A DNA stretch of 10,088 bases from the NCBI GenBank assembly GCA_026386835.1, contig JAPLMV010000071.1:1-10088 (forward strand), given 5' to 3'. The translations under genes and the position numbers were made by a program. Source of the DNA: Planctomycetota bacterium. GTDB taxonomy: Bacteria > Planctomycetota > Phycisphaerae > Sedimentisphaerales > Anaerobacaceae. Positions 1 through 4,837 of the stretch are shown one piece after another; positions within the stretch are counted from its first letter, which is position 1, and the number at the start of each line of letters is the position of its first letter. A model generated the notes under the pieces. It did no database searches. It was given only the letters and a program-made list of their open reading frames with translations, and was not told where the DNA came from.

Positions 1-1028
1 GGAACAGGCGTAGCCGTGTGTCCGTTTGTCGTCCATTTGACATCGAGGTCTTTTCCTTCAAGCCTGCCGTTTTTGATTACTAAGCCGCCGGTTTCGTGGT
101 CTGCCGTAACAATCACCAGCGTCTGTGTATCCTTTAGAGCAAAATCAAGAGCTGCCTTAACCGCTTTATCGAAAAGAAGAGTCTGCCTGATAGTATTATT
201 CGCATCATTCTTGTGACAGTTCCAGTCAATCTGGCTGCCTTCAATCATTAAAAAGAACCCCTGCTTATTTTTACTCAAAACTTCTATCGCTTTCTCTGCA
301 AGTTCGGATAGATTTGGTTCAGGCGGCATTGTGGTCAGAGCGGCCGGCTGGAATAACCCGAGAATATACGGCCCACGGGCCAAATGCAGTTCTTGTGCGT
401 TTTGGATATTACAATAGCCGGCTTTTTTTGCTTCATTCAAAAGGTTTCTTTCGTCGGTTCTTTTGCTGTTCGGATCCGATTTTGGCACGAAGTAATCTCT
501 TCCGCCGCCAAAAATGACATTAATTTTATTTGCAAGCAAATCTTCTGCGATTTGGTATTGCATATTTCTTAATTTGACGTGTGAGCCGAAAGAAGCCGGC
601 GTTGCATCCGTAACCGAAGAAGTAACAACAAGGCCTGTTGCCATCCCATTTTCTTTCGCAGCTTCGAGAATTGTCAGACATTTGCCGCCTTGAGGAAGTA
701 TCCCTACCATCCCATTATTTGTTTTGAAACCGGTTGCCAGAGCTGTTCCTGCTGCAGCAGAATCTGTTACAAGCGAATCAGCCGAGTGCGTTTTAATAAT
801 GCCGACAACAGGCATTTCTTCGAGATACAATTGTCCGTTCGCACCTTCAGATGCCATTCGGGCAAGTGCAACCTGTCCCAATCCCATCCCGTCACCGATG
901 CAGAAGATTACATTTTTAACTTCCGCTTTTTCTGCATTCCCGCCACACCCACCGGTTACTGCGAGTAAACAGAAAACCCATACAAACAACAGTTGTGTTA
1001 TTCTGCAGAGTTGATTTTTTGCCGACAT
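1..1028 (-). CDS. Alkaline phosphatase, probable lipoprotein, C-terminus cut by window edge
   Basis: Metal-dependent alkaline phosphatase of the E. coli PhoA superfamily; it hydrolyses phosphate monoesters outside the cytoplasm, usually to scavenge phosphate. The first 342 residues are present and open without a stop; full-length relatives are about 430-480, so roughly 100 are missing beyond base 1. Seen in order: a hydrophobic N-terminus (about 13-25) followed by TGGC with Cys28, a plausible but non-canonical lipobox; IGDGMG with metal ligand Asp46; TDSAAAGTALATG with nucleophile Ser90; DATPAS around 140-145; EGSQIDWNCH with Glu263, Asp268 and His272; TADHETGG with Asp310/His311; TNGHTATPV with His337. 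These cover essentially all the zinc and magnesium ligands, so the enzyme should be active. The ATG at 1028 has an AAAGGAAA ribosome site a few bases upstream and no better alternative. Lipid anchoring is inference. Confidence 0.94.
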   Translation of the reverse strand, partial: MSAKNQLCRITQLLFVWVFCLLAVTGGCGGNAEKAEVKNVIFCIGDGMGLGQVALARMASEGANGQLYLEEMPVVGIIKTHSADSLVTDSAAAGTALATGFKTNNGMVGILPQGGKCLTILEAAKENGMATGLVVTSSVTDATPASFGSHVKLRNMQYQIAEDLLANKINVIFGGGRDYFVPKSDPNSKRTDERNLLNEAKKAGYCNIQNAQELHLARGPYILGLFQPAALTTMPPEPNLSELAEKAIEVLSKNKQGFFLMIEGSQIDWNCHKNDANNTIRQTLLFDKAVKAALDFALKDTQTLVIVTADHETGGLVIKNGRLEGKDLDVKWTTNGHTATPV

Positions 1029-1099
1029 AAACTTTCCTTTACCATATTTTGGATACCTGCACTTTTATTCTAATCATTAATTCTGCTGCCGGCGTGTGG

Positions 1100-1119
1100 C
1101 ACAACCGCCATCGGCTGTG
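1100..1119. repeat. Hairpin repeat, CACAACCG/CGGCTGTG
   Basis: An 8-base stem with one G-T wobble closes a four-base loop (CCAT). It is the same kind of element as the two hairpins at 3684-3725, all of the form CAC-stem-loop-stem-GTG. I recall 'TGGCACA-CCG..CGGCTGTG' elements as common dispersed repeats in planctomycete genomes; this is from memory. Confidence 0.55.
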
Positions 1120-1144
1120 ATTATGGTGGCATGGGCATGGGATG

Positions 1145-1159
1145 GTGAGCCTGTCGAAC
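1145..1159. repeat. GTGAGC-N3/4-TCGAAC dispersed repeat, copy 1
   Basis: Reads GTGAGC CTG TCGAAC. Related copies lie at 1847-1862 (GTGAGC GAAG TCGAAC) and 4679-4694 (GTGAGC TTAG TCGAAC). The arms are constant and only the 3-4 base centre varies, suggesting one family of small repeats scattered by copying. Confidence 0.6.
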
Positions 1160-1256
1160 CATTACCCCACCATTTTTATTTTTTACGCTGTGGCGTCCTC
1201 GGATTTCCTCAAAAAATGTACGGGGACACCTTTAATTCATCGCTAAAAAACTTTGA

Positions 1257-1317
1257 CGCTGATTTCGCTGAAAATCCCGCTGATATACGCTGAAATAAAA
1301 AGTGTTAAAAATCAGCG
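1257..1317. repeat. Irregular CGCTGA repeat cluster
   Basis: CGCTGA occurs at 1257, 1266, 1278 and 1288 and its complement TCAGCG at 1312-1317. Spacing is 9, 12 and 10 bases. The last copy contains the stop codon of the PEP-CTERM tail remnant that ends at 1312. Probably a dispersed repeat rather than a binding site. Confidence 0.5.
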
Positions 1318-1407
1318 TTTTTTTCTCAAAAATAGACCACCGAGGCCGAGCAGTAAAAGCGTGGCGGGTTCGGGAGTAAGCAGGAATGCACGCTCGTACC
1401 CATCAGG
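1312..1407 (-). pseudogene. Orphan PEP-CTERM tail (remnant A)
   Basis: The frame reads NPDGYERAFLLTPEPATL then LLLGLGGLFLRKKR and a TGA stop: a textbook PEP-CTERM exosortase sorting signal with PEP motif, hydrophobic segment and basic tail. In this frame a TAA lies at 1429-1431 and there is no ATG after it, so only the last about 30 codons of a former gene remain. The residues before PEP (GYERAFL) resemble the end of a HAF-repeat extracellular protein; that is a weak inference. Its 5' end runs into the 3' end of the zinc-ribbon gene at 1410. Live family members carry this tail on an exported protein and are cut by an exosortase at the cell surface. Confidence 0.72.
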
Positions 1408-1409
1408 AT

Positions 1410-1721
1410 TTAAGGCTTTTTCCGCTTCTTAGGAATCCACTTATTTGTTCTCCAAATTAAACAAATAACAAAAAGGGCAATCCCAGCTATCGGATGCAGT
1501 AGCACGCCTATGATAATCGACACGACTAACCAAAAGAATATTGTTGTGCCTAACCACGAATCATCCATTTCTTTTTGTTTGAGACCATCAGAAACATTTA
1601 GGGCTTCCATATCTGTTTCAAACAAGCCATTATGTTTTGTGTCCTTTAGCCATTCACCGCAAAACTTGCATTTGACTGCTTCGCTTTGGATTTCCTCGGT
1701 ACAAAACGGACATTTTTTCAT
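1410..1721 (-). CDS. Small zinc-ribbon protein with two membrane segments
   Basis: A 103-residue protein of unknown function. Residues 4-21 form a zinc ribbon, CPFC-x10-CKFC (Cys4, Cys7, Cys18, Cys21), followed by GEWL, as in the common bacterial 'KCPFCAEEIQ-EA--CKFCG' ribbons. A polar linker leads to two hydrophobic segments (about 58-75 and 77-90, broken by His76-Pro77) and a very basic end (KKRKKP), so it should sit in the inner membrane with the ribbon in the cytoplasm. I chose the ATG at 1721, with GGAG nine bases upstream; a TTG at 1736 would add five residues but lies within that GGAG region. It lies between two PEP-CTERM tail remnants. Ribbons of this kind may bind nucleic acid or protein; nothing here decides it. 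Confidence 0.8.
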   Translation of the reverse strand: MKKCPFCTEEIQSEAVKCKFCGEWLKDTKHNGLFETDMEALNVSDGLKQKEMDDSWLGTTIFFWLVVSIIIGVLLHPIAGIALFVICLIWRTNKWIPKKRKKP

Positions 1722-1814
1722 TGTCTCGGTCTCCAAAAAAACTCCAGAAGTAATTTTATATAAAGCTACTCTATATCACTCAGCCAATCAAAGGAAAAAT
1801 AGCCATAGCATTTT
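1722..1814. other. Short AT-rich gap upstream of the zinc-ribbon gene
   Basis: Read on the minus strand, this follows remnant B and leads to the zinc-ribbon start. It contains a TATATAAAAT stretch (about 1752-1762) that could be a -10 region, but the best -35 candidate, TTGGCT, is 19 bases away, so I do not call a promoter. Confidence 0.35.
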
Positions 1815-1892
1815 TTAGCGTCTCTTTCCCAACATCACCGCCTGTCGTGAGCGAAGTCGAACGGCACCGAGGCCGAGCAGTAAAAGCGTGGC
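1815..1892 (-). pseudogene. Orphan PEP-CTERM tail (remnant B), interrupted by a repeat
   Basis: The frame reads ATLLLL then GLGAVRLRSRQAVMLGKRR and a TAA stop at 1815-1817. Removing the 24 bases at about 1841-1864 restores GLGA-VMLGKRR, a normal PEP-CTERM end, so the tail was whole before a small repeat entered in frame. No PEP motif remains: the homology starts two bases after the glycosylase stop codon at 1895, a sharp junction. No start codon precedes it in frame (a TAG lies just upstream). It cannot be a gene on its own and is best read as the 3' end of a protein gene whose body was replaced. Confidence 0.72.
1841..1864. repeat. 24-base repeat inserted in remnant B (GTGAGC...TCGAAC family)
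   Basis: Contains GTGAGC GAAG TCGAAC (1847-1862), copy 2 of the family also at 1145 and 4679. Its length is a multiple of three and it adds eight residues (VRLRSRQA) to the tail without a frameshift. The exact insertion ends are ambiguous by one or two bases. Confidence 0.65.
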
Positions 1893-1894
1893 AT

Positions 1895-2377
1895 TTACCT
1901 AATTTTTAAGATTGTCTTCCATAAGTTTAGTTTTTTATCAAAAGGTATGGCATGCGAACCACTGGATGAAGGTAATAACTCGGTCGAATACCCCATCTTC
2001 GTTAGAATTTTCTCAGCATACTTTTGAGGTTCTTGTCCATTGAAATAAATTGTTCTTAAACTTGGAGCAATTGTTTTTAGTTTGGAGAAGTCGCTTTCTA
2101 CAGGATTTCTAATTTCTGAATCCTGACTTCCTTCTCTTTCACAGATGGAAAATACAACCCATAAGCCAATTTTATTTTGCATCAATTTTTCAATTCTATC
2201 TCTATAACTGAGAATAGTAATATCTTTATTGATTACTCCGCTGATGAGTCTCCAAAAAGCATTCCTGCCATCAGCGTAATACTCCTTCACGCCCAATGAT
2301 TTCTTACCAGGAGAGGTCCCAAGAATAAGAAGTTCTGTATTATTATCTGTTACTGGTTGAAATCCTTTCTTGACCAT
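1895..2377 (-). CDS. DNA-deoxyinosine glycosylase (uracil-DNA glycosylase superfamily, family 6)
   Basis: A 160-residue base-excision repair enzyme expected to remove hypoxanthine, the deamination product of adenine, from DNA. Seen: motif 1, LGTSPGKKSL (19-28) followed by EYYADGRNAFW (32-42), in which Asn39 fits the catalytic Asn of family 6 rather than the Asp of classical UDGs; GLWVVFSICEREGSQDSEIR (71-90), close to the family's 'GLWDVL-SC-REGSLDS-I' signature; IYFNGQ (110-115); and motif 2, LPSSSGSHA (135-143). Length is typical of this family. The ATG at 2377 has GGAAG eight bases upstream. It begins only 25 bases after the PEP-CTERM gene in the same direction, so the two are probably cotranscribed, an odd pairing of a repair enzyme with a surface protein. 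Its stop codon abuts remnant B. AT-rich compared with the gene upstream, which suggests a different history. Confidence 0.85.
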   Translation of the reverse strand: MVKKGFQPVTDNNTELLILGTSPGKKSLGVKEYYADGRNAFWRLISGVINKDITILSYRDRIEKLMQNKIGLWVVFSICEREGSQDSEIRNPVESDFSKLKTIAPSLRTIYFNGQEPQKYAEKILTKMGYSTELLPSSSGSHAIPFDKKLNLWKTILKIR

Positions 2378-2402
2378 TTTTCTGTCTTCCTTTCAAAAAT
2401 TG

Positions 2403-3347
2403 TTAATTTCGCCTTCTCAAAAATAATCCACCGAGGCCGACAAGTAAGAGCGTGGCGGGCTCCGGAACGGAGGCAACACGAAACCCAAAACCGTAGTAGT
2501 CCTCGCCGTCCGGGTCGTAGTGGTTCCGGTAGGACGACGCGAGGGAGTTGTCGTAGCTGCCGTACGTCCCACCGCGAAGGCCACGATGTTCACCGATAAG
2601 AGTTTCGTTCCACTCCCAGACATTGCCCATCATGTTATATGTGCCGTTGAGTTCCTGACTGCCGCTGGTGACATTCCAGGGTTCGTAACCGACAGAAGGA
2701 TAGTAGTTCCATCTCGCCGGGTCTGGCGAATGCCCGCCGCCAACAAGGTCTCCGGCGGATGCGTTCGCATAAGTCTGGAGACCCGTGCCATTCCAGTAGG
2801 CCGCCTTGACCCACTCATTCTCTGTCGGCAGGAAATAATACGCATTGCTGTTTCGGTAAGGATTACTTGCACTGTAACCGACATCGCCGCTCTGCCACAC
2901 GCCGAGGGTATAATCGCTCGTGCCCTGCGTGCCGGTGAACTTGTACGCCGCCGGATGGTAGGTGCTCGTGTTCAGATAGTTGACGAACTGTGCCGCTTCG
3001 TACCAGCTCGTACAGTTGGTCGGAATGTTGGTGCCCGTGTAGTAGGAGTAGTAGTCATACGCAGACGACGGGCTGCCCGTCACCGCGCCGTAGGCGGCCT
3101 TGAACTTCGTCCACTGGGCATTGCTGATCTCGTAGGTGCCCATGCGGTAGTTGCCATGATTGACACCAGAGAACGTGTAACCCTCACCCGCTGACCAACT
3201 CCCAAGGTTGCCAGTATCACCCGAAATCGGCACGAAGTCGATACTGAACTCATTGTCGCCTGTTCCAAAGGTGTCGGTGTCAGCCGAGGCAAAATTAGCT
3301 ACAGCCATCACACACACAACAACTGCCAAAACACTTGTTTTTTTCAT
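2403..3347 (-). CDS. Exported SUMF1/FGE-fold protein with PEP-CTERM sorting tail
   Basis: A 314-residue surface or secreted protein. A signal peptide (1-22, KK then a hydrophobic run, ANFASA cut site) leads to a formylglycine-generating-enzyme-like (SUMF1) domain: TYEISNAQW (71-79), SWYEAAQFVNYLN (114-126), YFLPTENEWVKAAYW (171-185), NMMGNVWEW (238-246), RGLRGGTY (255-262), GFGFRVAS (286-293). The tail has PEP at 295-297, a hydrophobic stretch to about 310 and RRRN: the exosortase substrate signal. True FGE enzymes use cysteines near the final 'GFR-A' motif; here there is Val291 and the only non-signal Cys is 112, so catalysis as an FGE is unlikely and the fold may serve binding or structure. 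The ATG at 3347 has AGGAGA seven bases upstream. It is clearly richer in G+C than the flanking genes. Confidence 0.9.
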   Translation of the reverse strand: MKKTSVLAVVVCVMAVANFASADTDTFGTGDNEFSIDFVPISGDTGNLGSWSAGEGYTFSGVNHGNYRMGTYEISNAQWTKFKAAYGAVTGSPSSAYDYYSYYTGTNIPTNCTSWYEAAQFVNYLNTSTYHPAAYKFTGTQGTSDYTLGVWQSGDVGYSASNPYRNSNAYYFLPTENEWVKAAYWNGTGLQTYANASAGDLVGGGHSPDPARWNYYPSVGYEPWNVTSGSQELNGTYNMMGNVWEWNETLIGEHRGLRGGTYGSYDNSLASSYRNHYDPDGEDYYGFGFRVASVPEPATLLLVGLGGLFLRRRN

Positions 3348-3457
3348 CTCTCTTCTCCTAAAAAATTGTTAATATTTATGATTTGCACAGCCGGAAGAAA
3401 AATGGATTGCTTCTCTCGCACTTCTCCTTCGCCATACAAAACTGCAAAGGCAATACA

Positions 3458-3485
3458 ATTATACAACTAATAAGCTGGAAGTCAA
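3458..3485 (-). promoter_or_regulatory. Promoter for the PEP-CTERM gene
   Basis: On the minus strand TTGACT (3480-3485) and a perfect TATAAT (3458-3463) are separated by 16 bases, a good housekeeping-sigma promoter. Transcription would start near 3451, giving a leader of about 100 bases. The leader contains a 19-codon frame (ATG near 3435, MAKEKCERSNPFFFRLCKS) without a clear ribosome site, probably incidental. Confidence 0.55.
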
Positions 3486-3581
3486 GGCAAATCGGCCATT
3501 CGCGCAGGTATCCAAAAGGCAAAATCGAGAATTTTAATATTTTTTTAACTTTTCTTAAATCTTTACCCCACAACGACTTAT

Positions 3582-3616
3582 CTCTTTTCTGCGTTATCGG
3601 CGTTCTCTGCGGTTAA
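3582..3616 (-). repeat. TTAACCGCAGAGAACG dispersed repeat, copy 1
   Basis: On the minus strand it starts TTAACCGCAGAGAACG and continues with a second AACGCAGA. A plus-strand copy is at 7968-8002; the first 16 bases are identical and the inner AACGCAGA aligns at the same offset. The unit has an internal 9-base pattern (GAGAACGNN). Confidence 0.7.
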
Positions 3617-3683
3617 CGTTTTTTTCGCCCAAACGCGCAGCTTCGCCCCATTATAGAGAGACGCAGTTTTTCTGCGCTCGTGG

Positions 3684-3725
3684 CACGGGCTTCCAGCCCG
3701 TGAAAACACGGCCAAGATGGCTGTG
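3684..3725. repeat. Two adjacent hairpin repeats
   Basis: First hairpin: CACGGGCT (3684-3691), loop TCC, AGCCCGTG (3695-3702), a perfect 8-base stem. Second: CACGGCCA (3707-3714), loop AGA, TGGCTGTG (3718-3725), one G-T wobble. Both match the CAC-stem-loop-stem-GTG pattern of the hairpin at 1100-1119. Neither is followed by a T-run, so I do not call a terminator. Confidence 0.7.
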
Positions 3726-3768
3726 CTACTTTGGTCTGTATGGAGTTTTGTTTTGAATATTTAAGTAA

Positions 3769-3821
3769 TGTCATTCCTGCGAAAGATTGTCACCCCTGCG
3801 AAAGCAGGGGCAGGAATCCAG
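3769..3821. repeat. Nested palindromic repeat (TGTCATTCCTGC-GAAA-GCAGGAATCCAG family)
   Basis: Bases 3769-3784 plus 3810-3821 form one complete repeat unit of 28 bases. Between them (3785-3809) lie 25 bases carrying most of a second unit, GTCACCCCTGC-GAAA-GCAGGG. Both the outer stem (ATTCCTGC/GCAGGAAT) and the inner stem (CCCCTGC/GCAGGGG) can pair. It sits about 50 bases upstream of the next gene. Confidence 0.8.
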
Positions 3822-3873
3822 TTTTATTAGTTTCTAATTTCGATTTTTTTTTACAGAAAGGATAAAACTAATC

Positions 3874-4455
3874 ATGTCTACCGATGCTCAAATCCTCGCC
3901 AACCGTCTTAACGCACAAAAATCAACAGGCCCATGCACTATCGAAGGCAAAGCCGCCGTTTCACAAAACGCCGTCAGGCACGGCTTGTCAGCCGAACGAG
4001 ACGTAATTGCCTCGGAAAGCCAGGCCGATTTCGACCTCTTCCGCCAGCAGTTACTCGATGAGCTAAGCCCCATCAGCCCGATGGAGTCCGTCTTTGCCGA
4101 TCGCATCGTAACTCTCTCTTGGCGATTAAAACGTGCGGGGTGCCTCCAGAACCAGGCCATCGACGCCTTGAACACAGGCCAGACCCACAGCCACTTGGCA
4201 AGGCTCGCTCAATCTTTTTCTCTCAATATCGCTGACAAATCGCAGGGCGACTCAACTGGCCTCAATGGTGAGTTGGCTCTCGGCCGTTTGGCCGTAAAAG
4301 ATTTCGCAAATGCAAGAGTTCTCGACCGTCTTTTGATGTATGAACGCCGAATTGAAAGTAGTCTCTACAAAACCATCCTTGAGATTCAGGGACTAAACGT
4401 TATGCGAAAGCTCAGCCCGCCCAAAGCAAACGATGATGGAACTGGAAAATTATGA
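3874..4455 (+). CDS. Conserved planctomycete protein of the 'STGP-T-EGK / NA--HGL' family, function unknown
   Basis: A 193-residue protein I recognise only as a member of a multi-copy family of unknown function, common in planctomycetes and acidobacteria (from memory). The family signature is at residues 13-40: NAQKSTGPCTIEGKAAVSQN followed by AVRHGLSA; most relatives have Arg where this has Cys21. The middle (about 45-95) is predicted helical (FDLFRQQLLDEL, ESVFADRIVTLSWRLKRA) and the end has the family's LLMYERRIESSLYKTILEIQ (about 153-172). No signal peptide, membrane segment or catalytic motif is visible. The ribosome site is weak (AAGGA, 11 bases before the ATG), but no alternative start keeps the signature. 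It is flanked upstream by the nested palindrome and downstream by AACAAACCCAAT repeats, and stands alone with no operon partner. Confidence 0.75.
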   Translation: MSTDAQILANRLNAQKSTGPCTIEGKAAVSQNAVRHGLSAERDVIASESQADFDLFRQQLLDELSPISPMESVFADRIVTLSWRLKRAGCLQNQAIDALNTGQTHSHLARLAQSFSLNIADKSQGDSTGLNGELALGRLAVKDFANARVLDRLLMYERRIESSLYKTILEIQGLNVMRKLSPPKANDDGTGKL

Positions 4456-4837
4456 CCTCAAAAAAACAAATTATGCAAAACAAACCCAATTTCCGAAATG
4501 CCAAAAATGCTTTAACCTTAGTAGATACAAGGAATTACAACAAATTATGAGATGTGGACTATTATACAAAACAAACCCAATCAAACCCAATTTTATGGTA
4601 GGGTTGGGTCTTTTATCCGCCGTAGGCGGATTACCCCACCATTTTCTTTCTTCACGAGATACAAGCAACCAGATTTCGGTGAGCTTAGTCGAACCGCGAC
4701 GAGATACGGCTTGGCGACAGCAGATGCACCCGTGAACGCTTACAAAAATTACAATTTTTATTCCGCCGATTATTGATTGTAAACGTAGATATTATAGTAA
4801 CGATGCTGCAAATTATAGATAAGGCAATGGTGCAGGG
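4456..4837. repeat. Gene-free stretch with AACAAACCCAAT ('KQTQF/KTNPI') and other repeats
   Basis: The motif AAAACAAACCCAAT occurs at 4477-4490 and 4568-4581, with a partial CAAACCCAATTT at 4582-4593. In one frame these read KQTQF and KTNPI, peptides I remember from many spurious predicted proteins of planctomycete genomes. Then follow a perfect hairpin ATCCGCC-GTA-GGCGGAT (4615-4631), ATTACCCCACCATTTT (4630-4645, also at 1161) and a GTGAGC TTAG TCGAAC repeat (4679-4694). The 100-codon open frame starting at 4433 is composed of these repeats and is not called as a gene. Confidence 0.65.
4773..4798 (+). promoter_or_regulatory. Possible promoter of the hemerythrin gene
   Basis: TTGATT (4773-4778) and TATAGT (4793-4798) with a 14-base spacer, shorter than the usual 16-18. 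Position suits the gene at 4838. The same short spacing is seen in the candidate at 7302-7327. Weak call. Confidence 0.28.

Larger units (their letters stand above)
1029..1311. other. Intergenic stretch made of short dispersed repeats
   Basis: No gene is supported here. The stretch upstream of the phosphatase gene is a patchwork: a half-palindrome TGGATACCTGC (1050-1060), a hairpin (1100-1119), a GTGAGC...TCGAAC repeat (1145-1159), the 16-mer ATTACCCCACCATTTT (1161-1176, found again at 4630-4645), a TGTACGGGGACACC motif (1218-1231) and a set of CGCTGA repeats (1257-1293). The open frame at 1096-1293 is made of this repeat DNA and I do not consider it a gene. No convincing promoter for the phosphatase was found. 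Confidence 0.7.
1338..2456 (-). repeat. Three direct copies of a 28-base PEP-CTERM tail sequence
   Basis: Copies lie at 1338-1365, 1865-1892 and 2429-2456, all in one orientation, beginning CACCGAGGCCGA and ending AGCGTGGC on the plus strand. The first two are identical over 28 bases; the third differs at three positions. They encode PATLLLLGLGG-type residues. Only the third belongs to an intact gene. The spacing is about 527 and 564 bases, with one complete foreign gene in each interval. Confidence 0.8.
3348..3873. other. Gene-free stretch: divergent promoter side and a repeat cluster
   Basis: About 525 bases between divergent genes. The left third holds the leader and promoter of the PEP-CTERM gene. 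At 3504-3514 is GCAGGTATCCA, a half of the palindromic repeat found whole at 5654-5681. From 3582 on there are four dispersed repeat units one after another (3582-3616, 3684-3702, 3707-3725, 3769-3821). No coding potential I would defend. Confidence 0.65.

Noticed and set aside
1338..2456. CRISPR array or integron attC array
   Set aside because: Only three repeats, spacing above 500 bases, repeats are coding, and no Cas or integrase gene or GTTRRRY core was seen. The cassette idea is kept only as a hypothesis.
2520..3194. Long plus-strand open frame of 224 codons opposite the PEP-CTERM gene
   Set aside because: It is antisense to a gene with clear signal peptide, FGE motifs and sorting tail; its own translation is Arg/Val-rich with no recognisable family and comes from the GC-rich codons of the real gene.
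3376..3435. 19-codon leader peptide (MAKEKCERS...) before the PEP-CTERM gene
   Set aside because: No ribosome site and no regulatory residue run or attenuator hairpin; probably chance.
3684..3725. Terminators formed by the two hairpins
   Set aside because: No T-run follows either stem on either strand, and no gene ends nearby; they fit a dispersed repeat better.
4433..4735. 100-codon frame after the STGP-family gene
   Set aside because: Made of dispersed repeats (KQTQF, KTNPI, PHHF-like translations), overlaps the preceding gene out of frame and lacks a ribosome site.
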